Positions 1 through 9,330 are shown, counted from the stretch's first letter. The stretch is 64,000 nt of DNA from Chitinophaga pinensis (GCA_945870425.1 CAMBSD010000001.1:62001-126000), one strand, 5' to 3'. Numbers and translations: made by a program. The notes: generated by a model from the letters alone, not told the origin.

Positions 1-1509
1 CTTAGCAAAGGGCATGTGGTGGAAGTAGATAGAAGTGATATAGTTGCTGAATACATTGGTCAAACAGCGCCAAAAACCAAAGAGGTTATTAAGAAAGCCA
101 AAGGAGGCATTTTGTTTATAGACGAGGCTTATGCCTTAGCCAGAAAAAATGACGACTCGAAAGATTTTGGTAAGGAAGCCATTGAAATATTTCTTAAAGA
201 AATGAGCGATGGTGATGGTGATATTTCTATAATTGTAGCTGGTTACCCAGATGAAATGACTGGATTTTTAGAATCAAATCCAGGGATGAAATCTCGTTTC
301 CAGATGTTTTATGATTTCCCTGACTATACTCCGCAAGAGTTGATGCAAATTACAGATTATACAGCCCAAAAACGTACTATAAAATTTAGTGGTGAAGCAC
401 GTGAAATGATGTATAAAAAATTGGTAGACGCTTACAGAAACAGAGATAGGATGTTTGGCAATGCCCGTTATGTAAACTCATTGATAGACGAGAGCAAAAT
501 GAATATGGGATTGCGATTGATGCAAAATACCAACCCCAGCGAATTGAGCAATGAAGAATTGAGCACCATTGAATCGATTGACATTGAAAAAATATTCAAC
601 TCTAAAACAAAAATGATTGCCGATATTCCTGTGGATGAAGAATTATTAAGATCTTCACTCAATTCATTGCATGCTATGATAGGTTTGCAAACCGTAAAAA
701 ACGAGATTGATGAATTGGTAAAATTGGTTCGTTTTTATAAAGAAATTGGCAAGGACATTCGTCAATCCTTCTCCTTACATGCAGTGTTTACTGGTAATCC
801 AGGAACAGGTAAAACTACTGTAGCACGATTGCTTGCTCAAATCTATAAAGCCTTAGGTATTCTAGAAAGAGGTAATTTAGTAGAGTGCGATAGACAAGCT
901 TTAGTAGGAGGATACGTGGGTCAAACAGCCATAAAAACAAATGACATTTTAAATAGAGCCATGGGTGGTGTTTTGTTTATTGACGAAGCATATGCCCTAA
1001 GCGAAGGTGGTGAAAATGATTTTGGAAAAGAGGCTATAGAAACCATCTTGAAACGTATGGAAGATTATCGTGGTGAATTTATTGTAATTGTTGCTGGTTA
1101 TACTGAAAACATGATTCGCTTCTTGGAATCAAATCCAGGTTTGCGTTCTCGATTTGATAGAGAAATGAATTTTGCTGATTACGATGCCGCCCAATTGTTT
1201 GATATCGCTGTAAAAATGTTGGCAGCCAATAGTATCAAAGCGGATGAGGCTGCATCTAAACACTTGAAAGAATACATGGAATTTTTATCAAAAGGCAGGA
1301 ATGAATTCTTTGGAAATGCCCGTCATGTCAGGAAAATTGTGGAAGAATCAATCAAAAACCAACATTTGAGATTAGCTATTTTAGAACCAGAAAAGCGGGA
1401 CAAAGAAATGATTCACGAACTCACTTATGATGATGTAAAAGAGTTTGAAATTGATTACAGCAAAATTGTTGAAACGCGCAAACCATCAATTGGGTTTAAG
1501 TTGAATTAA
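1..1509 (+). CDS. Tandem CbbX/SpoVK-like AAA+ ATPase, 5' end outside window
   Basis: The frame is open from base 1, so the gene begins upstream. Two AAA+ modules of the CbbX/SpoVK type are seen. The first lacks its Walker A here but keeps Walker B ([12 protein letters not shown]) and the sensor/arginine region (NPGMKSRF). The second is whole: Walker [10 protein letters not shown] near residue 265 of the visible part, Walker [13 protein letters not shown], and NPGLRSRF. Each module is followed by an FGNAR helix typical of this family. The family remodels protein complexes with ATP (CbbX on Rubisco; EccA beside type VII secretion), but no partner is visible here. The GTG at 16 is internal to the frame and is not taken as the start. 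Family call is firm, role unknown. Confidence 0.88.
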   Translation, partial: LSKGHVVEVDRSDIVAEYIGQTAPKTKEVIKKAKGGILFIDEAYALARKNDDSKDFGKEAIEIFLKEMSDGDGDISIIVAGYPDEMTGFLESNPGMKSRFQMFYDFPDYTPQELMQITDYTAQKRTIKFSGEAREMMYKKLVDAYRNRDRMFGNARYVNSLIDESKMNMGLRLMQNTNPSELSNEELSTIESIDIEKIFNSKTKMIADIPVDEELLRSSLNSLHAMIGLQTVKNEIDELVKLVRFYKEIGKDIRQSFSLHAVFTGNPGTGKTTVARLLAQIYKALGILERGNLVECDRQALVGGYVGQTAIKTNDILNRAMGGVLFIDEAYALSEGGENDFGKEAIETILKRMEDYRGEFIVIVAGYTENMIRFLESNPGLRSRFDREMNFADYDAAQLFDIAVKMLAANSIKADEAASKHLKEYMEFLSKGRNEFFGNARHVRKIVEESIKNQHLRLAILEPEKRDKEMIHELTYDDVKEFEIDYSKIVETRKPSIGFKLN

Positions 1510-1631
1510 AGTATACAAATCCAATATCATATTAACTAAATTTAGAATTAACATTCATTCATGAATTCAGAATGGCAGTTATTCACTAAACATAGAAAAT
1601 ATTGCCATTCAAGTTTTCAATACAATTTTCT

Positions 1632-1639
1632 TACATTTG
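1632..1639 (+). promoter_or_regulatory. Possible -7 box of the lspA promoter
   Basis: TACATTTG matches the Bacteroidota -7 consensus TAnnTTTG exactly. It lies six bases before the lspA ATG, so transcription from it would give an almost leaderless mRNA. No well-spaced -33 TTG is visible, so this may be chance. Confidence 0.3.
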
Positions 1640-1645
1640 CCTCAC

Positions 1646-2257
1646 ATGAACAATAAGTATATTACCCCTTTAGCCATTGTTTTGTCGATACTTGTTATAG
1701 ACCAATGGGTTAAATATTATATAAAAACACATTTCTTTTTAGGTGAAGAAGTAAATGTAATGGGTGAATGGTTTAAAATACATTTTACTGAAAATTACGG
1801 AATGGCTTTTGGCCTTGAGTTTGGCGGAAAAAGTGGTAAAATCTTTTTAACTGTTTTCAGGTTGATTGCTGTTAGTTTTATCGGTTGGTATATTCATACA
1901 CTTATAAAAAGTAATGCTCACAAAGGCTATATCACAAGTTGGACATTGATTTTAGCGGGTGCCATTGGCAATATCCTTGATAGTATTTATTATGGGGTTA
2001 TGTTTCACTACGACTCATGGTTTCACGGCCGTGTAGTTGATATGTTCTATTTCCCTCTTATCAATACTACCATACCCGAATGGTTTCCTATTTGGAAAGG
2101 TGAAGAGTTTGAATTCTTCAGACCTGTATTTAATGTAGCGGATGTTGCTATTTCAATTGGCTTTATTGCCATCATTATCTTCCAGAAAAAATTTTTTGCT
2201 GAAGAAAACAAGAAAGAAACAGAAAGTATTGAAAGTGCAGAAGAAAGCGTTTCATAG
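1646..2257 (+). CDS. lspA: Lipoprotein signal peptidase (signal peptidase II)
   Basis: This is a 203-residue polytopic inner membrane aspartic protease that removes the signal peptide from prolipoproteins after lipidation. Four hydrophobic segments fit LspA. The catalytic aspartates lie in the conserved contexts GNILDSIYYG and FNVADVAISIG, and an N-terminal IDQWVKYYI matches the family DQ/K motif. The protein is longer than proteobacterial LspA (about 165) and carries a periplasmic insertion with a charged C-terminal tail, usual in Bacteroidota. The ATG at 1646 is chosen over an in-frame TTG at 1637. Many lipoproteins in this window would be its substrates. It converges on the FAD oxidoreductase gene with a 47-base gap. 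Confidence 0.93.
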   Translation: MNNKYITPLAIVLSILVIDQWVKYYIKTHFFLGEEVNVMGEWFKIHFTENYGMAFGLEFGGKSGKIFLTVFRLIAVSFIGWYIHTLIKSNAHKGYITSWTLILAGAIGNILDSIYYGVMFHYDSWFHGRVVDMFYFPLINTTIPEWFPIWKGEEFEFFRPVFNVADVAISIGFIAIIIFQKKFFAEENKKETESIESAEESVS

Positions 2258-2304
2258 AAATCACACGTTAGCTTTCTGACGCCTTCCTTCTCTCAACCCC
2301 TAGC

Positions 2305-3441
2305 TCAATCGTCTGACAGCAGTATATCAGCCAAATCCTCTGCGATTTTACTTCCTAAGGCCACACCCATTCCATTTAGCCTCACTCCCATTGCTATTCT
2401 ATCACTCATGCTTTGTAATAAGGGCAATTTATTAGGACCAAAAGCCATGATGCCTGTCCATGTTTGTTCAATGGTATAAGAATAATTGGGGATAATCATT
2501 TCGCTTAAATATTGCTGCAATTGGGCAATAATCTTTTCATTGGTTTCAAAACTAGTTGTGGCTTCCTTCTCAAAATCAAGATTGCGGCCACCACCAAAAA
2601 TAATACGGTTTTCAAAATTGCGGAAATAGTAAAAACCTTCATCAAAACTAAAAATACCTTTTACTTTTAAGTCTGATATTGGCGAAGTAACAAGCACTTG
2701 TCCCCTACCTGGATTAATCTCTAAATGCGGAAATAATTTACGGGTAAAGGCATTTGTACAAATGGCTACTTTGCTTGCCTTAAAAGCAATGTTATTATAT
2801 GATGAATTGGCATGAACCAAAACATAATTATCATTCTCTTCAATCACTGAAACATCTGCACCAGTAATGATTTTTATTCCCAATGAGGATGCATATTGAT
2901 GAAGCGCGTTCATCATTTTGCCTGTATTTATCTGCCCTTCGAGCGAATTAACCACCATGCTTTGAAGCTTGTTTGCGTTAAAACCAAAAGTACCTATTTT
3001 GCTTTTATCTTCCTTGAAAACGTCTTGCTTAAAAATCTGTCTAAGCCTATCGTTCATGGAGGACAATTGCTCCAAATGTAAATTTGATTCATGGCTCAGA
3101 ATCAATTCATAGCCGCCATTGTTTTGAAAATCGATAGCAGTATCTCCTAATCGTTTACGCAGGAGTTCCAAACCAATCCATCGGTTTTCGATAAGTTGAA
3201 GAAGCTTTTCTTCGCCCATCAAAGCAAGGTCATACACCTTCTCACTAAGTGAACCTATGCAAGCAAAACCAGCGTTTTTGGTACTAGCACCGGTTGGTAA
3301 AAGTCCTCTTTCCAACACCAAAATATGGGCATTAGGCTTACGTTCTTTTATTACACAAGCCGTTGAAAGCCCTGTTATTCCTGAACCTACAACAATATAA
3401 TCGTAATGAATGAGTTCTTTTTGCTCCCAAAAACTTAGCAT
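2305..3441 (-). CDS. FAD-dependent amine/amino acid oxidoreductase (DAO family)
   Basis: A 378-residue flavoprotein of the DAO fold. A dinucleotide-binding motif VGSGITGLST lies near residues 18-27, followed by the FAD-contacting acidic strand end ILVLERG and the GASTKNAGFAC segment typical of glycine/sarcosine oxidase-like enzymes. The C-terminal part has the FAD closing motif (MGVRLNGMGVALGSKIAEDLA). The family oxidises amino acids or other secondary amines. The substrate cannot be read from sequence, and the sequence is divergent from biochemically known glycine or D-amino acid oxidases. It stands alone, leftward, between lspA and a repeat array. No signal peptide is seen, so it is likely cytoplasmic. 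Confidence 0.8.
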   Translation of the reverse strand: MLSFWEQKELIHYDYIVVGSGITGLSTACVIKERKPNAHILVLERGLLPTGASTKNAGFACIGSLSEKVYDLALMGEEKLLQLIENRWIGLELLRKRLGDTAIDFQNNGGYELILSHESNLHLEQLSSMNDRLRQIFKQDVFKEDKSKIGTFGFNANKLQSMVVNSLEGQINTGKMMNALHQYASSLGIKIITGADVSVIEENDNYVLVHANSSYNNIAFKASKVAICTNAFTRKLFPHLEINPGRGQVLVTSPISDLKVKGIFSFDEGFYYFRNFENRIIFGGGRNLDFEKEATTSFETNEKIIAQLQQYLSEMIIPNYSYTIEQTWTGIMAFGPNKLPLLQSMSDRIAMGVRLNGMGVALGSKIAEDLADILLSDD

Positions 3442-3499
3442 GATTTTTAGTGGATTTATTCCAAATATAAGGAATTGAGTATGTATTCAAACACATAGG

Positions 3500-3848
3500 A
3501 CGAAGAGGTTTTTCAAAGAGTAAACTAAGTTTTGCTTTGTGAGCTTCGCACCTACTTCGTGGGCTCGATTGTTAAAAAATAACCGCAAAGAACCCAAAGA
3601 TAATTCGCAGAGAACGCTTGGTTTTCTTTGAGAACTTTTTGTCTACTTCGTAAACATTGTAATAAAAAGCAATTAACCCCAGAGAGCACAGAATTATTTC
3701 ACAGTGGACACAAAGTTTACTCTGTGAACATTATGTCTACTTTGTGAACTCTGTGCTAAAAAATCGCAAAGAACGCAAAGGTTTTCGCAGAGAACATTAA
3801 GTCTTCTTTGTGCACTTTGTGCCTACTTAGTCAGCTTAGCGGTTAAAT
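3500..3848. repeat. Degenerate ~88-bp tandem repeat array filling an intergenic gap
   Basis: The 408-base gap between the FAD oxidoreductase and DUF4340 genes is almost entirely repeat. Units begin near 3500, 3581, 3675 and 3762, each built from short words such as CGCAAAGAACGCAAAG, TTCGCAGAGAAC, CTTTGTGAACT and GTCTACTTTGTG. Copies are diverged from one another. No open frame or promoter is recognised in it. Confidence 0.7.
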
Positions 3849-3849
3849 A

Positions 3850-4863
3850 TTACTTACTTGAAGTATTAAACTCCCCCAAAGTCTTAAACAACCTACCGAA
3901 ATTGTATTTTTGCATCACAAAAAGGTTGGTATCATTGTTTAAAAAACCCCAGTATTTTTCGCGGTCGATAATGAGTGGATTACCTTGTTCGTCTTCTTGC
4001 TGTTTGGTTTGGCTATCCACTTTTTTGTAATAGGTATAAAGTTTGGTTTCTGTATTGTTTTTATCATTAAGTGTAATCACACAATATGGTGTGCTATGAC
4101 GCACAGAGTCTTTGAAACCCGCTGGCAATCCTTCTTTATAGCCTTCAAAAAACAAATTGGCAAAGCCACTCAAATAGTATTTGGCAAAGCCCTTTTCAAT
4201 GGGAATGATTTGTCCTTTGGCATCTTTCAAAACAGGTGTTTCACCATTTTCTACACTAAAACCATCTCCAGGGTTTTGTGGGTAGCTTAAGCTTACTTTG
4301 CTAATATCCTTCTCGGTTTGTCTAAATACCAATTTTGTTTGCCAAGCCAAAGCATGAGAGAAAAAACGTGGTGTCAAATAACCTACAAAACCAGGGATAT
4401 GACAGACAAATGGCGTTGAGGAGCCCTCAATCAACATGAATGTGCCTGTTTGTTCTGGTGTAGCAGTTCCTACATAAATCGTTTTGATGATATCATTATT
4501 CTTGTCATACAGCTCAACCTTAATACCCTCAGTGCTCATGAAAGCAATGGTTGAGTTAAACTCGTTTTGAGCTACTGGTCTTAGCACTTGCACATCTTTT
4601 AAAGTGCTCAAGAGCAAGTTTACTTTATTTATATCAGCTTCAATATTATTATTTACCAACCATACCTTGTTCTCCGTTTTGTTGAGAGTTACCTTCCCTC
4701 CACGTTTATCAGCTATAAATACTTTATACACCGAAGCTGTGTCTTGCACTGAAAAATCTTTCAATTCAGACTTCAAGGTGGTCCAAGGTTTGCGGTTGAT
4801 AAAGTAATAGAACACCCCTGCTATCAGCGCTACTACAAGTAATATTTTTAATGTTTTATTCAT
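3850..4863 (-). CDS. DUF4340 membrane-anchored protein linked to GldFG
   Basis: A 337-residue protein with one N-terminal membrane anchor (residues 5-23: LKILLVVALIAGVFYYF) and a periplasmic body matching DUF4340. That family is often found beside ABC exporters of the GldF/GldG type and may act as an accessory extracytoplasmic subunit. It is the last gene of the leftward gldF-gldG set, 89 bases after gldG. That gap contains a CCACAGATTACACAGA-type repeat word, so co-transcription is likely but not proven. No catalytic motif is visible. Domain assignment rests on my recognition of family-like features, not on a search. Confidence 0.72.
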   Translation of the reverse strand: MNKTLKILLVVALIAGVFYYFINRKPWTTLKSELKDFSVQDTASVYKVFIADKRGGKVTLNKTENKVWLVNNNIEADINKVNLLLSTLKDVQVLRPVAQNEFNSTIAFMSTEGIKVELYDKNNDIIKTIYVGTATPEQTGTFMLIEGSSTPFVCHIPGFVGYLTPRFFSHALAWQTKLVFRQTEKDISKVSLSYPQNPGDGFSVENGETPVLKDAKGQIIPIEKGFAKYYLSGFANLFFEGYKEGLPAGFKDSVRHSTPYCVITLNDKNNTETKLYTYYKKVDSQTKQQEDEQGNPLIIDREKYWGFLNNDTNLFVMQKYNFGRLFKTLGEFNTSSK

Positions 4864-4952
4864 GATATATTTTTATGCCACAGATTACACAGAAATTATT
4901 ATTTAATACGAAGTCAAAAATTATAAAAAAATAAACGATGAACTGTCAACTC

Positions 4953-6650
4953 TTAACTGTATTTCCTGTTACGAATCATTCTATTAATGAGTCCAAACAA
5001 AAGAATAATGGTAATTGGCAAAGCCATATTGATTACTTGCCACATCAATTTTTCTTTTTTGATTTTGCCTTTGTCTAATAATCGTAAGGTGATTTCTTTA
5101 GCACGTACTTCAATAATGCCGCTATCGTCACACATATAGTCCATACAATTTAGGATGAAACGGGCATTACCAAATTGTTGGTTTGTATACCTATCATAAC
5201 CCAAAGGAAATACTTCACCAGTTGATTTTTTATATTGATTTCTTATCACATCCCCATCAGCTACCACTATCATTTTGTTATTATCAATATGGTCTTTAAA
5301 TGCCAATGTAGGTTGCTTGCTAGCATCATATCTATAGCGGTAAGTTGAATTAAAAGCACCTTCTAATAATATTGCGGTAATATGATTGCCCTTTCCTCTG
5401 AATAAAGCTGGCTCAGGGTTTAAGCGGGCTATGGTTAAATCAACCCTTACTGGTGCATTCACAACCCTTGAATATTCTGAGCTTTGAAGCAGGACTGTTT
5501 TCTTTACATTTTTATTTCCAGTGGTATCTATGGATGCTGTAAACTGATGCCATACAGGGTCTATATTCTTAACTATCGGATGGTCGGTACTTGGAGAAAT
5601 AACAGGATAAAACATCCAAGGCAGAATCTTCTGTTGAGGTGTACCATTACTCAATCCACTTAGCACAGGAATACCATTGCATTGAAGGTCTTGAACAATG
5701 TTTTGGTTCACCCTAGCTCCATAACTAAACAACATTTCTTCGAGCCCATGAGGATAACCAGGTGTCACATACATATTGCGACTGTATAGGCTATCCATTT
5801 CAGCTAATTGTGTTTCAACCAGCCAAAGCACTTTGCCACCATTCATGATGTATTGATCAATTTTAAATTTATCAAAATCGTTTACAGGCAATGCAGGGCG
5901 GGCAATAATGATGCCTGCGTATTCCTTTAGTTTTTCAGGAACTTGAATACTCAAATCCACATCTTCAATGGTATAGTATTGCTCCAATTCGCGTTTGGCT
6001 TCAGCTATATCCCATTTATCTAACTCACCATGTCCATGAATAAATCCTATTTTTTTAACACTTTTTTCAGTCGCCTTTCTCAATACATTGGCAAACTCAT
6101 ATTCCATTAACTCGATAGAAGAATTGATGGTTTCTTCTGGAGCTGCGCCAAATTGGCTCTTTAATAAATTAACTGCAAACTCACGTCCATTGTAAAAAAA
6201 GATAGCACCTGGCACGATGATTTTTTGAGAGAATTCATCATCACGTTTTATTTGCACATTGGTTGGCTGCAGGCCTTTAGAGCCCAATTCTTGAATAATG
6301 TCATTTGATTTCTTCTCATCAGCATCCTTAAAAGGATCAATAAACTCATATTGAATATTGTTGTTTGAATACACCCTGAATTCATCCAACATTTCTTTGG
6401 TTGATTGACGCAAACGCTTGAATCCTGAAGGAAATTCGCCTTCGAGATATACTTTTACAAACATGGTTTGATTCACTTTTTCGGCAAGTGCAATACTTGA
6501 TTTTGAAAGCTTAAATCTTTTCTCTTTGGTTAAATCAATCCTAAAAAAATAATTAGACAATATTAGATTAGCCAATACGATAATAGCCAACACCAAAAAG
6601 AGTTCAGTTATACTTTGATATTTAATACTTTTCTTCTTCATCGTTACCAT
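4953..6650 (-). CDS. gldG: Gliding motility ABC transporter auxiliary subunit GldG
   Basis: A 565-residue protein with an N-terminal membrane segment (about 15-38), the conserved opening YFFRIDLTKEKRFKLSKSS, a long extracytoplasmic GldG/ABC_transp_aux domain, and a C-terminal membrane segment before RNRKYS. GldG works with GldF and GldA in an inner membrane ABC complex needed for gliding in flavobacteria. The start overlaps the end of gldF by seven bases; an ATG nine bases further in (6641) is an alternative. The overlap points to translational coupling. DUF4340 follows. Confidence 0.9.
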   Translation of the reverse strand: MVTMKKKSIKYQSITELFLVLAIIVLANLILSNYFFRIDLTKEKRFKLSKSSIALAEKVNQTMFVKVYLEGEFPSGFKRLRQSTKEMLDEFRVYSNNNIQYEFIDPFKDADEKKSNDIIQELGSKGLQPTNVQIKRDDEFSQKIIVPGAIFFYNGREFAVNLLKSQFGAAPEETINSSIELMEYEFANVLRKATEKSVKKIGFIHGHGELDKWDIAEAKRELEQYYTIEDVDLSIQVPEKLKEYAGIIIARPALPVNDFDKFKIDQYIMNGGKVLWLVETQLAEMDSLYSRNMYVTPGYPHGLEEMLFSYGARVNQNIVQDLQCNGIPVLSGLSNGTPQQKILPWMFYPVISPSTDHPIVKNIDPVWHQFTASIDTTGNKNVKKTVLLQSSEYSRVVNAPVRVDLTIARLNPEPALFRGKGNHITAILLEGAFNSTYRYRYDASKQPTLAFKDHIDNNKMIVVADGDVIRNQYKKSTGEVFPLGYDRYTNQQFGNARFILNCMDYMCDDSGIIEVRAKEITLRLLDKGKIKKEKLMWQVINMALPITIILLFGLINRMIRNRKYS

Positions 6651-7372
6651 TTTCTACTTCCAAACACCATTTTAGTTGCCCAAACAAAGGCAAGAATTAA
6701 ACTTACAAAATAGAGCACATCACGCGAATCAATCACACCTCGGCTGATGGACTGATAATGACTGTTGATACCCAAAGAAGCCACAACACTATCATATGAA
6801 CCAAGCAATTTAAAATCAGCAAACAAGTCGAATACATTATAAAAACAATAACATAAAAACATCGAAAGAATGAAGGATACAATTTGGTTATCGCTAACTG
6901 CTGATGAAAAAATACCTATAGCAGCAAAGGCAGAGGCTAAGAAAAACAAGCCAATGTATGATCCAAGAATTGCACCTGAGTCAAGGTTTCCTTTAGGTGC
7001 ACCCAATTGATAAATGGTATAGTAATACAATAATGTAGGAAGCAAAACAAACAATACCAAAACTACTGAAGCAAAGTATTTACCCAAAATGATTTGCAAA
7101 TCGCTGATGGGTTTGGTAGTAAGTATTTCGATAGTGCCTGTCTTCTTCTCCTCACTGAAACTACGCATGGTTATGGCTGAAATCAGGAGAATAAATACCC
7201 ATGGAGCCATATCAAATAGGGTGTCAAGGTTGGCATAACCTAGGTCGAGCACATTATAATCGGGAAGCACCCACATAAATAAGCCAATGGCAATTAAGAA
7301 CACTATCATCACCACATAAGCAATGAGTGAACTTAAAAAACTTCGTATTTCTTTTTTGAGTATTGTTAGCAT
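6644..7372 (-). CDS. gldF: Gliding motility ABC transporter permease GldF
   Basis: A 242-residue ABC-2 type permease with six hydrophobic segments. The cytoplasmic loop MRSFSEEKKTGTIEILTTKPISDLQIILGKY is split by the usual permease signature for contact with the ATPase. It forms the inner membrane channel of the GldAFG complex. It is followed at once by gldG (seven-base overlap) and is preceded by gldA on the same strand across 313 bases of repeat-bearing DNA, so gldA may have its own transcript. Length and topology agree with GldF of other Bacteroidota. Confidence 0.88.
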   Translation of the reverse strand: MLTILKKEIRSFLSSLIAYVVMIVFLIAIGLFMWVLPDYNVLDLGYANLDTLFDMAPWVFILLISAITMRSFSEEKKTGTIEILTTKPISDLQIILGKYFASVVLVLFVLLPTLLYYYTIYQLGAPKGNLDSGAILGSYIGLFFLASAFAAIGIFSSAVSDNQIVSFILSMFLCYCFYNVFDLFADFKLLGSYDSVVASLGINSHYQSISRGVIDSRDVLYFVSLILAFVWATKMVFGSRKW

Positions 7373-7685
7373 TTATATTTTTTTTATTGGCCACAGATTC
7401 CAGAGGTTACACTGATAAATGCTGTGCTTTCATTTTGCTTTTATTTTACCACAGAGTTCACTAAGCAGGCGCAAAGCTCACAGAGAAAAATTTAGTGTTC
7501 TTTGCGAAAAAACATTGTGTCTTTCTGGTTCATTTGCATCTATTATTTACATCCCCCTGCCCCCTTCATACTTCGACTTCGCTCAGTAACCAGGGGGAAT
7601 TTCCATATGCACAAATCCTTTTCATTTTTATTTTACCTTTCAAATTCAATCACTCTTCGACTCCGCTCAGAGTGACATTAGCTCA
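7373..7685. repeat. Repeat-filled gap between gldA and gldF
   Basis: These 313 bases hold no gene. They carry a CCACAGATT word at 7386, a diverged unit of the cacagag/cgcaaag family (about 7435-7510), an ACATCCCCCTGCCCCCTT element closed by CAGGGGG, and two copies of the CTTCGACTCCGCTCAG hairpin: 7570-7589 and 7651-7677 (stem CACTCT/AGAGTG). Confidence 0.65.
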
Positions 7686-8585
7686 TCAATTTGTTAAATT
7701 TTGAAACACTTCTTCCAATGATTTTTCTTCTAAACTCATAGACAGGATAAGCCAATTGTTTTGTGAAGACAAAGCAGCCAAATATTCTCTCACATCCCTA
7801 GATGCAAAAATGATGTATTTTTTGTTTTCAGCTTTCACATTGGTAACCCCTTCAATATTCATCAAAAGGTTTTTATCTATTTCTGATTTTAGTTCCAATG
7901 AGATAATAAATTCCTTGACCATACTTTTTTGCAAATTGGCAATATTATCATCGGCTACAATTTTGCCTTTGTTAATAATTACCACTCGGCTACACATGGC
8001 TTCCACCTCTTGCATAATATGAGTAGAAAGAATAACGGTTTTATCCCTGCCAATTTCCTTTATCAAGTTTCGCATATCCCCAACTTGGTTAGGATCCAAT
8101 CCGCTTGTAGGTTCGTCAAGTATCAACACCTTTGGATTATGAAGCATCGCAGCAGCCAAGCCAACACGTTGCTTATAACCTTTAGATAATTGACCAATAT
8201 ACTTTTTACGCTCACGGGTAAGGCCAGTCTTGTCAATCATTTCCTCTACAGCTCTATTGGCAGATTTACCAAGTCCTTGCGTTTCGGCAGCAAACAACAA
8301 GTATTCCTTCACAAACATATCTGTATATAATGGATTCAACTCGGGCAGATAGCCAATGTTTTTTCTTACCTCAATAGATTGTTCATTTACATCAAAACCG
8401 CAAACACTTGCCTTTCCTGAGTTTTGGGGAAGGTAGCCTGTCAGAATTTTCATGGTAGTAGATTTACCAGCACCATTAGGACCAAGAAAACCTAGTATTT
8501 CGCCCGGCTTAACCTCGAAGCTAATGGCATCTAAGGCTTTCTGCTGCCCATATATTTTAGTCAACTGATTAACGCTAACGCTCAT
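7686..8585 (-). CDS. gldA: Gliding motility ABC transporter ATP-binding protein GldA
   Basis: A 299-residue ABC ATPase. Walker A is GPNGAGKST, the Q-loop is YLPELNPLY, the signature is LSKGYKQRVGLAAAML, Walker B is VLILDEPTSGLDP, and the switch histidine is in STHIMQEVEAM. It would power the GldFG permease in gliding motility. The ATG at 8585 gives MSVSVNQLTKIYG, matching the usual start of the family; a TTG six codons upstream is less likely. The gene diverges from the mraZ promoter region. GldA calls depend on context, since other Bacteroidota ABC-2 ATPases look alike; gldF and gldG directly downstream support it. Confidence 0.87.
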   Translation of the reverse strand: MSVSVNQLTKIYGQQKALDAISFEVKPGEILGFLGPNGAGKSTTMKILTGYLPQNSGKASVCGFDVNEQSIEVRKNIGYLPELNPLYTDMFVKEYLLFAAETQGLGKSANRAVEEMIDKTGLTRERKKYIGQLSKGYKQRVGLAAAMLHNPKVLILDEPTSGLDPNQVGDMRNLIKEIGRDKTVILSTHIMQEVEAMCSRVVIINKGKIVADDNIANLQKSMVKEFIISLELKSEIDKNLLMNIEGVTNVKAENKKYIIFASRDVREYLAALSSQNNWLILSMSLEEKSLEEVFQNLTN

Positions 8586-8691
8586 TTTTATTAATAAAGT
8601 CAACGAAAATAATAAAAAGGTTGGGTTTGCTAATGCTTAATTTTTTTTAGAAGCAACGCTAAGAATTTTCGAAAAGGGAAATTTGGCGAAA

Positions 8692-8839
8692 AATCCCCCA
8701 CTTTTTTTATTCACATCACTTTTCCAACTGCGACAAGGGTTTCAGTTTTATTCTTTCCCATATATCAACCATGATTTAAAACGATTTTTCCACAAAAGTG
8801 GGGGATTGTGGTGAAAAGTGGATTTTTGTTTTATTTTTA
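8692..8839 (+). promoter_or_regulatory. mraZ promoter with MraZ direct-repeat boxes
   Basis: Three TGG-boxes sit at exact 10-bp spacing: TGGGG at 8799, TGGTG at 8809 and TGGAT at 8819. This is the form known for the MraZ operator (TGGGN boxes separated by five bases). They overlap a plausible Bacteroidota promoter, TTG at 8806-8808 and TATTTTTA at 8832-8839 (spacer 23). An upstream inverted copy, AATCCCCCACTTTT (8692-8705), is a perfect complement of AAAAGTGGGGGATT (8794-8807). The layout predicts autorepression of the dcw operon by MraZ. Confidence 0.7.
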
Positions 8840-8860
8840 CAACGAAATCAAAATCAGAAA

Positions 8861-9319
8861 TTGTTGAATCTAAACGGAGAATATGAATGTAAGCTTGATG
8901 CCAAGGGGAGACTAATCATCCCTGCGGTACTTAAGAAACAGCTTCCAAAAGAGGCCAAAGACTCCTTTTTTATAAATCGAGGTTTTGAGAAATGCTGTGT
9001 TCTATATCCCTCAAATGAGTGGGAAAGCATTGCGGGTGAAATCAATAAGCTAAGCGACTATATAGCCAAAGAGAGACAGTTTAAACGCTATTTCTTAAGA
9101 GGTGCAAGTAAGCTTGATATGGACTCAGCAGCACGTATCCTTTTGCCTAAGCCTTTGCAAGAATATGCGGAGTTGAAGACAGAGGTGGTTCTGTTGGCTT
9201 ATGGAAATAAAATAGAAGTATGGGGCAAGGCAGAATACGATAGAATGTTGAGTGAAGAGCCAAAAGATTTTAGCGCATTGGCAGAGGAAGTGATGAGCAA
9301 GAGAAATACAGAAGGATAA
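8861..9319 (+). CDS. mraZ: Transcriptional regulator MraZ
   Basis: A 152-residue protein with two AbrB/SpoVT-like halves. The first begins NLNGEYECKLDAKGRLIIPA and the second carries the matching LDMDSAARILLPKPL. MraZ forms a ring that binds TGG-box direct repeats upstream of its own gene and represses the division operon in other bacteria. No ATG lies near the conserved N-terminus. TTG at 8861 (or 8864) fits the family start, while the GTG at 8798 would run through the MraZ boxes and is rejected. It is the first gene of the dcw cluster, followed after 114 bases by rsmH; the gap holds a dispersed repeat. Confidence 0.9.
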   Translation: MLNLNGEYECKLDAKGRLIIPAVLKKQLPKEAKDSFFINRGFEKCCVLYPSNEWESIAGEINKLSDYIAKERQFKRYFLRGASKLDMDSAARILLPKPLQEYAELKTEVVLLAYGNKIEVWGKAEYDRMLSEEPKDFSALAEEVMSKRNTEG

Positions 9320-9330
9320 TTTGAAAATAT

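Noticed and set aside
3500-3848. CRISPR array
   Set aside because: Units are diverged along their whole length, with no identical repeats separated by unique spacers, and no cas gene is near.
8798-8860. N-terminal extension of MraZ from GTG 8798
   Set aside because: It translates the MraZ boxes and promoter and adds residues absent from the family.
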